Of a DNA stretch of 64,000 nt, positions 40,042 through 48,280 are shown piece after piece. The translations under genes and the position numbers were made by a program. Every line of letters begins with the position of its first letter. The first letter of the stretch is position 1. The stretch is from the NCBI RefSeq assembly GCF_019308285.1, contig NZ_WWEM01000032.1:1-64000 (forward strand). The letters run 5' to 3'. The notes below the pieces were generated by a model, which was not told where the DNA came from, ran no database searches, and worked only from the letters and a program-made list of their open reading frames with translations. Source of the stretch: Flavobacterium quisquiliarum (GTDB lineage: Bacteria > Bacteroidota > Bacteroidia > Flavobacteriales > Flavobacteriaceae).

Positions 40042-40491
40042 CTTCTTGAAATTTAAATATTATTAAAATCCATAATCCACATTGTTGCAAAAATTCTACA
40101 TTGCTCTAAATCTTTATTTTCACCATTTTACTTTTTAAAGTTTCATTTTAAGGGGTGTCAGGAGTAAAAACTGATTACACTTTCCATAATATCAAAGTTA
40201 TAACCACAATCAATTTAAAACTGTACCAAGTTTCTAAATTCGGTTTCAAATTATAATTTGAAACGAAGTTTTTGACTTATTTAAATCCATATTTCTAAAA
40301 AAAGAAATGATTTATTTGATTAAAATAAAAGTTAGATACAGAATCATTTTCGAATAAAAAGAAGTACTCAAGATAAAAGCATTCCTCTTAAAAATTAATT
40401 TTCAAACAAATAAAACCTTTAATAGCTATAATTTAGAGCAAAAACACTAATCCATATAAAAATGCCATTGTATAACTTTTAAGCAAAAAAA
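40042..40491. other. Intergenic region, no gene seen
   Basis: About 450 bp of AT-rich sequence hold no credible coding frame. The part from about 40180 to 40300 has mildly repeated AAATT-type words but no clear inverted repeat. Confidence 0.4.
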
Positions 40492-40509
40492 AAGAGCCTA
40501 TAGGCTCTT
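40492..40509 (-). terminator. Terminator of the L,D-transpeptidase gene
   Basis: A compact 7-9 bp palindromic stem (AAGAGCCTA / TAGGCTCTT) lies 27 nt beyond the stop of the minus-strand gene. The long A-run on its left becomes a U-tract in that direction. Confidence 0.75.
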
Positions 40510-40535
40510 AAATTTCATATGATAAAAATATTTTA

Positions 40536-41138
40536 TTAATAATAAACCGAAAGCATGATTTTAGAATCTGAGCCTTCAATAAACTTGTCAAGTCTTTTAA
40601 AGAATGCTTCGCTTACCATTGGACAACCGTGGCTGTTAATGATGTAATATTCCTTTTCATCATCTGGAACCTCTTTATAACAATGCAATACTATAGCTCT
40701 TTTCTGGGCATTGTTGTTTGACTCGTCCATTCCACTTAATCTATATGCTTTTCCAAAAACCCCTTTATAAGGTTTCTCTACTCCATAACGACCTAAAGAA
40801 GTACAGTTAGAATTTGGCATATTGCTGAACTGTAAAATATCTCCTTTTATACCTGTTTCAGATCCAGAACCATGAGCTACAAGCCCTTGATCTATAATTC
40901 TCTCATTTTCAAGATCGTAAACAAAAAAACGGTTTTTTCCAGATTTGATCTTCATGTCAACAAGAAAAGCAATCTTCTTGCTATAGCCACGATTAGCAGA
41001 AACATAAGTCTTAACCTCACTTACATGTTCGTTAAGTCTTGCTAATTCAATTTCATTTAAAATTTCTTTCTTGTTCGTTAAGTTGTAGGTTGTAAACGAA
41101 CTTAGAGAAAAAAGCAGTGCTACAAAAAATATTCTCAT
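40536..41138 (-). CDS. L,D-transpeptidase-like murein enzyme (YkuD_2 type)
   Basis: The 200-residue exported protein has a signal peptide over about residues 1-20. The catalytic region contains VAHGSGSETG near 87-96, VLHCYKEVP near 150-158, and the active-site INSHGCPMVS near 168-176, with His170 and Cys172. This is the Bacteroidota YkuD-2 family, related to L,D-transpeptidases that crosslink or trim peptidoglycan. It is monocistronic with its own terminator. The order and spacing of the His, Ser-His-Gly-Cys motif support activity. Confidence 0.88.
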   Translation of the reverse strand: MRIFFVALLFSLSSFTTYNLTNKKEILNEIELARLNEHVSEVKTYVSANRGYSKKIAFLVDMKIKSGKNRFFVYDLENERIIDQGLVAHGSGSETGIKGDILQFSNMPNSNCTSLGRYGVEKPYKGVFGKAYRLSGMDESNNNAQKRAIVLHCYKEVPDDEKEYYIINSHGCPMVSEAFFKRLDKFIEGSDSKIMLSVYY

Positions 41139-41356
41139 AAGCAGGCCATAAATTAAAGTTAAAAAAACAGATTTGGGTACTATGTCAAAAATAAAATCAC
41201 GGGCCTCATCTTTGACTTTGCAAAATTATGTACAAATTTTACACAATTCCCACATTTCAGATGTTAAATATATTATAAATATTTGATTAGTTGAACTTTA
41301 CAAAGGCTTTTTTTTTATCAACGAGATGTTTTTTAACATAAAACGAATTAAAAAAA

Positions 41357-41380
41357 CCATTATAACATGCATTATAATGG
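41357..41380 (-). terminator. Terminator of the S24 repressor gene
   Basis: A 9-bp stem CCATTATAA / TTATAATGG with loop CATGCA lies 27 nt after the repressor stop. Six A residues on its left give the U-tract on the minus strand. Confidence 0.75.
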
Positions 41381-41406
41381 CTTTCTTTTCTTTTTTTAAT
41401 AAAAAC

Positions 41407-42090
41407 TTACATCATTGTATTAATTCTAATACTTGCTTTTATAAGTGCTAAGGCTGAAATTTTTGAAATATGAATATCTTTTGGCTGATGGTGTGAATTT
41501 TGGCTTACCAATTTCACATACTCAACACCTTGATCTGATTTTTGAACATATTTTACTGTAATATATTCTTCCCAATCATTTAGCTTCACACTCAGAAGAT
41601 ACATTTCTCCAAAAAAGATATTTTCGAATTCTGTTTCTTTATACAAAACGATATCCCCAGATTTCAATAACGGATACATACTATCTCCCGTTACTGAAAT
41701 AGCACCATCGCATTTAGGTAGATTCGGAATTTTAATAGTATCTAAAACTCTTTGCGGTTCACCGCTATTGAACAACTCCCGTAATCCTGCAACAGCTTCC
41801 AAATCATATAATGGTATTTCCTGATTAATATGAATAGAATCTACCGTCCTTCTGTCATTATTCATGATAACCACGCTGGTATTTTCTTCCTTTATCATAG
41901 GCCCATTTCCCGTCAAAAGCCACTCCGAATTGATATCTGGATAGTGATGTAAAATTTTACACGCCTTATCAGTTCCCATATTACTGCTATTATCCAAAAA
42001 CTTATTAGAAAAACCTAAATCGTTACAAAACTTATACTTAGTAATCCCTTTATAGTCAAGGTATTCTCTCATCCTCTCAGTTGACCCCAT
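41407..42090 (-). CDS. Phage-type repressor with S24 (LexA-like) protease domain
   Basis: The 227-residue protein has an N-terminal DNA-binding domain over about residues 3-65 (YKFCNDLGFSNKFLDNSSNM, then SEWLLTGNGPM, the usual end of the phage CI-type domain). The C-terminal S24 peptidase domain shows GDSMYPLLKSGDIVLY with the catalytic Ser137, and EEYITVKYV with Lys180. A cleavage-type Ala101-Gly102 pair lies in EAVAGL. Such repressors are inactivated by RecA-stimulated self-cleavage after DNA damage. It diverges from the phage-like gene set at 42384 onward and most likely represses it, so the downstream toxin/lysis genes may be SOS-induced (inference). Confidence 0.9.
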   Translation of the reverse strand: MGSTERMREYLDYKGITKYKFCNDLGFSNKFLDNSSNMGTDKACKILHHYPDINSEWLLTGNGPMIKEENTSVVIMNNDRRTVDSIHINQEIPLYDLEAVAGLRELFNSGEPQRVLDTIKIPNLPKCDGAISVTGDSMYPLLKSGDIVLYKETEFENIFFGEMYLLSVKLNDWEEYITVKYVQKSDQGVEYVKLVSQNSHHQPKDIHISKISALALIKASIRINTMM

Positions 42091-42118
42091 AAAAAAGCGT
42101 ATTTTTTTACGTTAAAAA

Positions 42119-42151
42119 TTTGTTTTAATGTATTATTTTACATTATATTTG
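42119..42151 (+). promoter_or_regulatory. Early promoter of the phage-like operon with operator
   Basis: TTTG (42119-42122) and TATATTTG (42144-42151) are 21 nt apart, within the 17-23 allowed in Flavobacterium. Inside the spacer lies a perfect 7-bp inverted repeat, TAATGTA and TACATTA, a natural repressor site. The region is immediately upstream of the divergent S24 repressor gene. Confidence 0.65.
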
Positions 42152-42383
42152 CAAAGTAAAGAAAAATAAAATTCAAAAACAACAGAAACTTTAACAAATT
42201 CATGAAGTACATCATTAATACAAAAATCACACAAGACAAACAATAACCTAAAAACAAACAAGTTAAACATAGTTTAAGTGACTAAAAAATAAAAAAGCAA
42301 GCCACTACGCTCAATAGGAATAAAACTACGAATTAAAGGTAAAATAAATCACTAACAACAAAAACAATAGCAATTGATCCAAA

Positions 42384-42521
42384 ATGGAAACAAATCAAAT
42401 CAAAGAAAAAATTCAGGAACTAGAAAATTGGCTTGTTGAAAATCCAAGCAGTCCTGAAAGAAATTTAATAGAATCTGACATTAAAAAATTACGAACCTTA
42501 TTAGAGAAAAATCATGAGTAA
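42384..42521 (+). CDS. Very short early protein, unknown
   Basis: The 45-codon frame encodes a charged helical peptide (IQELENWLVENPSSPERNLI). Its stop overlaps the next start in ATGAGTAA, an arrangement typical of translational coupling in phage early operons. There is an A-rich leader. Function is unknown. Confidence 0.6.
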   Translation: METNQIKEKIQELENWLVENPSSPERNLIESDIKKLRTLLEKNHE

Positions 42522-42792
42522 AAATCAAATCGAAGCACGTATTGCACAATTGTATCTGGCACTTCAATATTGTTCTGAAAGATCAAGAACTTTTACTGCT
42601 GGAGAAAGAATCTGCATTAATCAGGAACGTTTTCAATGGATGCATATTCTGGACAATGAAGCTTCTGCTCCCCGTCCCGTTCCACTAAGCATAGAAAATA
42701 AATTAAAAGAGGTTTCCAGATTAATTGCCCTCCACAATTTCAAACCTTATTATGGAGATCCTTTTAAAGAAGAAATTCTATTACAAAACTAA
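42514..42792 (+). CDS. Early-region hypothetical protein
   Basis: The 92-residue soluble protein begins SKNQIEARIAQLYLALQYCS and has a helical, charged composition with two Cys. It overlaps the preceding short gene and lies 29 nt before the DUF3164 gene. No family is recognised. Its place suggests a regulator or small accessory protein of the phage-like module. Confidence 0.65.
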   Translation: MSKNQIEARIAQLYLALQYCSERSRTFTAGERICINQERFQWMHILDNEASAPRPVPLSIENKLKEVSRLIALHNFKPYYGDPFKEEILLQN

Positions 42793-42821
42793 ATCAACAT
42801 TTAAACTAAAAGCCCAATATT

Positions 42822-43538
42822 ATGAACACGCCGTTAACAAACACAATGACATCAGCTATGGATTTATCTCAATTTTCTGCACAAGAATTAAAAGAGGCTT
42901 TAAACCGAATTGAAAACAAAAAGAATGAGGAAAGAGAAGCTTATAAAAAACTAGTTGCTGAAACTATTCCAAGAGCACTTTCAAGATTACACGAAACATC
43001 CGAAATGATGCGTAATGCCAAAACGGAAACTTTTAGATTGTTTGAGACTATTTTGGATCTAAAAAATCAGGTGTATGGTTTTAAAGAAAAACAAATGTCG
43101 CATACTTTCTCTAATGATAAGGAAGAAATTACGATTGGATACCGCATTAATGAAGGTTGGGACGATACCGTAACTATTGGCATTGAAAAAGTACAGCATT
43201 ATATCTCTTCTCTTTCTACCACCAAAGAAACTGCCGCACTGGTAAAAATCGTTTTTAACCTACTCAAAAAAGACGCAAAAGGAAACCTAAAAGGTTCCAG
43301 AGTTTTAGAACTTCAAAAACTGACAAAAGAATTTAACAACGAAGAATTTACAGATGGTGTCGAAATTATCGCTTCTTCTTTTAAACCTGTGCGTTCCAGC
43401 TGGTTTATTGAGGCCAGCCGAATTGATGATAATGGCGTAAGAACCAATATTCCGTTATCCATGTCTTCTGTAGATTTTTTACAAGGATATGCTTTTGATT
43501 TCTTTAATCAGCAAAACGAACAAAATCATGCAGCCTAA
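42822..43538 (+). CDS. DUF3164 phage protein (Mu-like early region)
   Basis: The 238-residue protein matches the DUF3164 family found in the early region of Mu-like transposable phages of many phyla. It begins with a coiled-coil segment (about residues 20-75, KNEEREAYKKLVAETIPRAL). A conserved core follows (GYRINEGWDDTVTIGIEKVQ), and the C-terminal half has LVKIVFNLLKKDAKGNLKGS and SSFKPVRSSWFIEASRID. The family's function is not established. In Mu-like phages it lies near the transposase genes mu-A and mu-B, which are absent here, so the locus appears domesticated or rearranged. Confidence 0.85.
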   Translation: MNTPLTNTMTSAMDLSQFSAQELKEALNRIENKKNEEREAYKKLVAETIPRALSRLHETSEMMRNAKTETFRLFETILDLKNQVYGFKEKQMSHTFSNDKEEITIGYRINEGWDDTVTIGIEKVQHYISSLSTTKETAALVKIVFNLLKKDAKGNLKGSRVLELQKLTKEFNNEEFTDGVEIIASSFKPVRSSWFIEASRIDDNGVRTNIPLSMSSVDFLQGYAFDFFNQQNEQNHAA

Positions 43539-43713
43539 TAATGACATTTACGCATCGGTTCTATTGGCACTCTTGCTGATTGCAACCAATTTGAAACCTA
43601 TTCTAATGTTTCGCGAATGGTTTTTCTTCAGAATAAAAACAATTTTTAAACACTATTTTAATGAGCATAAAAATAAAGCCAATTACAGATCACGAAAGCT
43701 ACAAAGTAAATAA
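43528..43713 (+). CDS. Small membrane protein, unknown
   Basis: The start at 43528 gives 61 codons and overlaps the end of the DUF3164 gene by 11 nt. An in-frame earlier start at 43489 lies fully inside that gene and is less likely. The product has one hydrophobic helix (VLLALLLIATNL) and a very basic tail. It may be a membrane-anchored accessory, but function is unknown. Confidence 0.5.
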   Translation: MQPNNDIYASVLLALLLIATNLKPILMFREWFFFRIKTIFKHYFNEHKNKANYRSRKLQSK

Positions 43714-43861
43714 TAACATCGTTTTTAAAGACGGACTGGGAAACTGGAACTGTAACAACGATTTGTCTCTAAAAGAACGACAGGCTTTTAACCAGTATGA
43801 AAGCATCGTGATTAAAAACCCTCGGTTTAAAAAACACACCAAAGCCACTTACAAAGGCTAA
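43661..43861 (+). CDS. Small basic protein, unknown
   Basis: The 66-residue product (KIKPITDHESYKVNNNIVFK, then LKERQAFNQYESIVIKN) overlaps the previous gene's end by 53 nt in another frame. It looks like a compact soluble protein. Continuity of the early operon and reasonable composition support it. No family is recognised. Confidence 0.5.
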   Translation: MSIKIKPITDHESYKVNNNIVFKDGLGNWNCNNDLSLKERQAFNQYESIVIKNPRFKKHTKATYKG

Positions 43862-43905
43862 AAGTTCTTCACTACTTGCAAATGTAGAAACAAGTATAAA
43901 AAAAT

Positions 43906-43944
43906 GGTTCCTGCTTCTTCTTTCTTTAAAGAGAACCAGGAACC
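43906..43944 (+). terminator. Hairpin after the early genes (possible terminator)
   Basis: An 8-bp perfect stem GGTTCCTG / CAGGAACC encloses a 23-nt loop, 45 nt beyond the last early gene. No clear T-tract follows. Next to it CAAACGG and CCGTTTG (43948-43962) form a second short palindrome. Together they mark the end of the early operon. Confidence 0.45.
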
Positions 43945-44269
43945 GGCAAACGGGCCGTTTGAGCCCTTATTATAAGCAGCCAAAAACATTCTTTCTAATG
44001 GAATCCAAACCTCTAAAGGGTATTGGAAACGGGATTGTCATGCGGAGTCTGCAGACCTTGATTGTTAAGAAAACTTAACAAATACTACCTCAGAACGAGG
44101 TTTAAAAATGGCATTAGAAGTAAAAAACCATCACTGAGAAAAAGATCAAATGGTTTGGCTGCATTAAAATTTTATGTCATGTCTTATAATTCAAATTATT
44201 GTAATTAAAACTTCATCCTTCTTTCAAAAATCTTTCTTCATTTTCTTTCACTATAAATACCTTATCCTC
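43945..44269. other. Non-coding gap in the phage-like module
   Basis: About 325 bp between the early genes and the 44270 gene show only the small palindrome at 43948-43962. No convincing gene is seen. A possible in-frame extension of the next gene from 44174 is hydrophobic and lacks support. Confidence 0.4.
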
Positions 44270-44524
44270 ATGCCAATATCTGCAAACAGAAGTCTCGGAA
44301 TTCAAAAAAATAAATTAATGCGTTACAAACTCATCAAAGAATTGTATCAAAAACATAAAACAGAAGACATTCCTACGACCGTTGTATGGCGTAAATATGT
44401 TTATCCTGTTTACCCAATTTCACGCACTACTTTGTATGAAATTCTTTGTACGCCTATCACTTCAGAATTAAAAAAAATCGAAGAACTTATGAACAATAAG
44501 GAAAATCTTCGCAATCCATCTTAA
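44270..44524 (+). CDS. Small basic protein, possible DNA-binding
   Basis: The 84-codon frame from ATG 44270 gives PISANRSLGIQKNKLMRYKL, then VYPISRTTLYEILCTPITSE. The ISRTTLYEIL stretch has the spacing of a recognition helix but no family is recognised. The frame is open further upstream to 44174, but that part is a hydrophobic run that reads like noncoding AT-rich DNA. It lies alone between two non-coding regions. Confidence 0.55.
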   Translation: MPISANRSLGIQKNKLMRYKLIKELYQKHKTEDIPTTVVWRKYVYPVYPISRTTLYEILCTPITSELKKIEELMNNKENLRNPS

Positions 44525-44831
44525 AAAGAAAACTGCTTCTTTTTAATCTTCAAAAACATCCTTTTGTGATGCAAAGATGAGGCATTTCCTCCATCAAAAT
44601 CGAGCTTTGTTCGCTTTCCTTACAACCTTGTAAAGCCCTAGAATACAAATGTTCAAGCACCTTGCATTTGTTTTTTTTAGGGCTTTTTTCGCCCAATCTT
44701 TGCAATGTCAAAAGGAAACAACTGCACTTCAAAACTGGAAAAAATCCAGCTTAGCTTCCCTCAAAAAACAGCCTAAAAGTTGTTATCCAAAAACATTTTT
44801 AAAATCTAACATTCAACATTAAACACATTCA
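44525..44831. other. Non-coding block A, related to block B at 60950-61100
   Basis: The region holds no credible gene on the plus strand. Around 44615-44715 it aligns, by eye and with gaps, to 60985-61090: shared words include TTTC(C/T)TTACAAC, TGTAAAGC, CAATGTT/CATGTT, TTTTTT, and TGTCAAAAG. Two separated places in the same locus thus hold related non-coding DNA, each placed before a new gene group. Confidence 0.45.
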
Positions 44832-45119
44832 ATGGAGCAGTTTTTATACCCCACCCTAACCGCCTTTTTCGCCGCTTTTATTACTTGGTTTTTCTCGATG
44901 CGGAAATCATTGGCAGAAGATCGAGCAGCCGAACTTGACAATGCCGTAAGTGCTGTAAAATATTACCGCGATCTTCTAGACGACCTTACCGCCCGACTTA
45001 CAGCGGCAACAGACACCATAAAAAAAATGGAAATACAGCACAAAGAACTTATGCTTATTAACCAGCAATTGGTAGATGAGCTGCAAAAATTCAAACAGTT
45101 AAACGGAAAACACGCATGA
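44832..45119 (+). CDS. Membrane-anchored coiled-coil protein (holin position)
   Basis: The 95-residue protein has a single N-terminal membrane helix (YPTLTAFFAAFITWFFSM, residues 6-23) and a long coiled coil (about residues 30-90, AVSAVKYYRDLLDDLTARLT). Its stop overlaps the start of the peptidase gene by 4 nt. Phage lysis cassettes place a small membrane protein directly before the endolysin, so a holin-like role is plausible, but one helix and a coiled coil could equally form a tethering or spanin-like part. Confidence 0.7.
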   Translation: MEQFLYPTLTAFFAAFITWFFSMRKSLAEDRAAELDNAVSAVKYYRDLLDDLTARLTAATDTIKKMEIQHKELMLINQQLVDELQKFKQLNGKHA

Positions 45120-45568
45120 CACTTACCCAAAAAACCTTAGAAATCGCCACGGCACAAATTGGCGTCGAAGAAATTCCTAGAAACAGCAACTCTGGACCCG
45201 AAGTAGAAATTTATTTAAGAAGCGTTGGACTTGGAAAAGGATACGCTTGGTGCATGGCTTTTATTTACTGGTGCACTCAAAAAGCCGCACTTCAAATCAA
45301 CGCCAAAAATCCATTGAAGAAAACGGGAGGCGTTTTGGATCAATACAATTCAAGACCGCTTTTGGTCAAAAAACTGCCACAGCCTGGAGATGTTTTTATT
45401 ATGGATTTTAAAAACGGTACAGGCCATGCCGGATTTGTCGAAAAAGTTGCGGGAAACACCATCTACACCATCGAAGGAAATACGAATGACAGCGGAGGCC
45501 GTGAAGGCTATAAAGTCGCCAGAAGAAAACGAGATATCAAAAGCATAAAAGGCTTTCTGCGCCTGTAA
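45116..45568 (+). CDS. Peptidoglycan hydrolase, TIGR02594/CHAP type (endolysin-like)
   Basis: The 150-residue protein is a papain-like NlpC/P60-CHAP relative of the TIGR02594 family. The conserved start is EIATAQIGVEEIPRNSNSGP. The catalytic Cys46 is in YAWCMAFIYW, His104 in GTGHAGFVEK, and Glu120 in YTIEGNTN, the usual Cys-His-polar triad. No signal peptide is present, as expected for an endolysin that needs a holin to leave the cytoplasm. Overlap with the upstream membrane protein supports a lysis cassette. Confidence 0.9.
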   Translation: MTLTQKTLEIATAQIGVEEIPRNSNSGPEVEIYLRSVGLGKGYAWCMAFIYWCTQKAALQINAKNPLKKTGGVLDQYNSRPLLVKKLPQPGDVFIMDFKNGTGHAGFVEKVAGNTIYTIEGNTNDSGGREGYKVARRKRDIKSIKGFLRL

Positions 45569-45595
45569 AATTAACTTATAAACCAATTCTAAATT

Positions 45596-46093
45596 ATGAC
45601 TAAACAGCTCAAGTACTTTATTATTTCTCTTTTCATTCTGCTAATCGTGATTTCATGCCGAAGTCCGAAACCTGTGCAGAACGAGAATAAAATTCAGACC
45701 ATCACGATTACCGAAACTTTACACGACACTGTTTTTAAAATCGCAAAAGACAGCAGTTCTTATAACGCATTACTAGACTGTATAAACGGAAAAGTAGTCC
45801 TTAAAAATGTTATTCAAGCCGAACCAGGGCGTACATTAAAAAGCCCAAAGGTTCGACTGGATAACAATACACTCCAAGTAGACTGCAACCTGAAAGAACA
45901 AGAACTCTACGCACACTGGAAATCGAAACAAGTAAAAGACGTACTGGAAAAAACCATCACGATTACCAAGTTTGTCAACCATTTAACCTTTTGGCAGAAA
46001 GTACAGATTTGGTTAGGAAGACTGCTTCTTATTGTACTGCTTTTTCTGATTGGCAGATTCTTGTACAAAACCTATAAACCGCTTTGGTTTTAA
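45596..46093 (+). CDS. Lipoprotein with C-terminal membrane helix (spanin-like position)
   Basis: The 165-residue protein has a signal-like N-terminus with a lipobox (LLIVISC, Cys at about residue 21) followed by polar sequence. A single membrane helix near the end (LLLIVLLFLIGRFLY, about residues 142-156) is followed by a short basic tail. It lies 27 nt after the endolysin-like gene. Two membrane attachments in one small protein recall unimolecular spanins, which bridge outer and inner membrane in the last step of lysis. That function is inferred from position. Confidence 0.7.
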   Translation: MTKQLKYFIISLFILLIVISCRSPKPVQNENKIQTITITETLHDTVFKIAKDSSSYNALLDCINGKVVLKNVIQAEPGRTLKSPKVRLDNNTLQVDCNLKEQELYAHWKSKQVKDVLEKTITITKFVNHLTFWQKVQIWLGRLLLIVLLFLIGRFLYKTYKPLWF

Positions 46094-46123
46094 ATACATC
46101 AAAATTTTAAATAATACCTTAAT

Positions 46124-48280
46124 ATGGCAGCACAGTCTCATTTTTTTATAGAGCCTGGAGGATTTACACAAAGTGAGACACAAGCTTTTGGTCCCGTTTC
46201 GAGCACCAAGTTCAACCTCACTTCCAGATTCTCTTTAAGTTCTCCCCAAAAAGCCTATTCGATCTGTAAAGGCGTTGTTTTAGTACAACCTCAGGAAGAT
46301 CTGAATAATGGCAAAGTAAATTTAATTTTACGTCCTTACAAACAGCCCTTTCCGGGTTTAAACATCAAGTATTTTATTTATAGAGGATTGCGAAAAAGCG
46401 ATTTTTTTATAAAAGACGGCGAATACAAGGTAATAGCCGAAAGTGGTCAAACTTCTGATTTTATAACTAAGATCAATAAAGATTTTAATGCTTTTTACGA
46501 AGGAACTACAACTTTAACCAAACCAACTTTTAAAGCCAGTTTTATTGGTTACAATGAAGATCCTGTTCAACAAAATGCAGAAACTTCTCTTTCTAATCTT
46601 TTCTTTAAAGAATCTGAATTAAAAACAGTAGATAATACTACAACGGAAAATGATTCTTTTGAACTTCCGCTTATTGATAGCGGTGAAACGTTAGGTTATT
46701 TTGCGCAAGGCGAATGCGGTATTGATGTTGTCCTTAATTACGGCGACTACAAACATGAGTTTGACAACAGTGAATTTGTTTTCGATTTGGAATATGCCCG
46801 TAAACCTTTTGCAGAAATTACAGTAACTGGTGATACTGCATTTAAACAAAAATTAGAGCGTGAGCAAAGTACACAGTTTATTGATATTACTGCGTTTTAT
46901 GGCTCACATGTCGAAAATGGAGTTGTTAAAGCAACTGCTTCCGGAGTTCAAACCAACAAAAAAGGAACTGCAATTTTTAGTGATCTGCTCCATAATTTTT
47001 GGACCAAAAACCATTGGTACGTTTACATCCAGAGTGATAGAACCCGTAGTTACGATTTCTATGGAAACTACAAAATTGATGAAGGTCCAGAAAACCTAAA
47101 AACAGGTTTATTAGAAAATCCGACAACCAAAGTAGTCCCGATGACAGCGGAAATTTATGGCACTAAAGAATGGCCGGTTTTAATTAACAACCAAGAACAG
47201 GCCAATACGGTTACAACAAATAACCTCTACCTGCAATTTCCAACCGACAACAATAACAACACCGCTTTTTACGGACAGCTTGCTAAAGTGGCCAATGCGC
47301 AAAAAGACAATTTCATTAACGCAGATGGTTTACAACTGCCTCCAGATGAAGAAGGCAATTATGCCGACTTCACCTCAACAATACAATTGACAACTCCTGC
47401 AGTGGCTGGTAAAAATATTGCTTCTCTTAGTCTTTTGATGTATCAGGGAAAAGTGAATATGTATACTGCTGGAACAACATTAGATGAAAACGGAGATTTG
47501 GTCATTTTATACAGACAAGCCAACTATTTTGACAATGTTTTCAATTTAATCAAGACAAAACCTTTACTAAAATTGGGCAGTGACGAAAGTTATTCCAGAA
47601 TGACTTCTGAAAAACTAAATCTCGTTAATGAATTTTACGATAAAAAACAGCAGGGAATTTCGATTGTACAAACGCTTACAGTAAATGATAGTATTGAAAC
47701 TGGAATTGAAGAAACGCCAACAGTTGCACGAGTTACCTACATCACAGAAGCTATAGATGTTATGAACAATGCCGTTTCCGCAACTGGAAGCACTACACCA
47801 GATACTAAAACCACCGCTTCTGCCAGTGGTGCTGTAACTAAAAGTAAAACCTACCAGCTTCCTGATCCTTACTATTATAATTTAAAATTGTTTACAGACA
47901 GCACACAAACTATTACTGGTTTGGAGTTAAAAACTCTTGACGGCTCTACTCCCAATAAAATTATCCTGGGATTAACCAAAACCGAAAATGACGCCATAAA
48001 AGCATTAATTACAGATGACACAAAAAATCCTCGTTTGTTTTTGATTGATCTTTTTGAGGATGAAAACGAATTTGTTTCTCCTGAAGATGTTAAATATCAG
48101 AAATACAAAGTGGGTGTTGTGGCTGAAAATGCTGATGGTGACAATGTCTTGACAGAACCTGATGTTCCTGTTTTTGTTTACTCACTTGATAGAAGATATC
48201 ATTTTAGTAAGGAGTATAGTGAGTATATGCCTGATTTAGACATTAGCATTCCATTTTTTAATATTAATACCGTTTTATAA
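46124..48280 (+). CDS. Large beta-rich protein of the toxin locus, unknown
   Basis: The 718-residue soluble protein has no signal peptide or membrane segment. Its sequence is rich in short beta-type stretches (KVNLILRPYKQPFPGLNIKY, FAQGECGIDVVLNYGD, HWYVYIQSDRTRSYDFYG). A Thr/Ser/Ala-rich linker near residues 560-583 (SATGSTTPDTKTTASASGA) is followed by a compact tail. The stop codon directly adjoins the next start (48280/48281), so it is made together with the 1112-residue toxin. It may be a structural or carrier part that packages or delivers the toxin. No family is recognised. Confidence 0.6.
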   Translation: MAAQSHFFIEPGGFTQSETQAFGPVSSTKFNLTSRFSLSSPQKAYSICKGVVLVQPQEDLNNGKVNLILRPYKQPFPGLNIKYFIYRGLRKSDFFIKDGEYKVIAESGQTSDFITKINKDFNAFYEGTTTLTKPTFKASFIGYNEDPVQQNAETSLSNLFFKESELKTVDNTTTENDSFELPLIDSGETLGYFAQGECGIDVVLNYGDYKHEFDNSEFVFDLEYARKPFAEITVTGDTAFKQKLEREQSTQFIDITAFYGSHVENGVVKATASGVQTNKKGTAIFSDLLHNFWTKNHWYVYIQSDRTRSYDFYGNYKIDEGPENLKTGLLENPTTKVVPMTAEIYGTKEWPVLINNQEQANTVTTNNLYLQFPTDNNNNTAFYGQLAKVANAQKDNFINADGLQLPPDEEGNYADFTSTIQLTTPAVAGKNIASLSLLMYQGKVNMYTAGTTLDENGDLVILYRQANYFDNVFNLIKTKPLLKLGSDESYSRMTSEKLNLVNEFYDKKQQGISIVQTLTVNDSIETGIEETPTVARVTYITEAIDVMNNAVSATGSTTPDTKTTASASGAVTKSKTYQLPDPYYYNLKLFTDSTQTITGLELKTLDGSTPNKIILGLTKTENDAIKALITDDTKNPRLFLIDLFEDENEFVSPEDVKYQKYKVGVVAENADGDNVLTEPDVPVFVYSLDRRYHFSKEYSEYMPDLDISIPFFNINTVL

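Noticed and set aside
44174-44269. Upstream extension of the 44270 gene
   Set aside because: The added residues are a hydrophobic AT-rich run with no matching start context; the 44270 start is preferred.
44550-44732. Minus-strand 60-codon frame
   Set aside because: It covers non-coding block A; the related block B does not keep the frame, so it is not coding.
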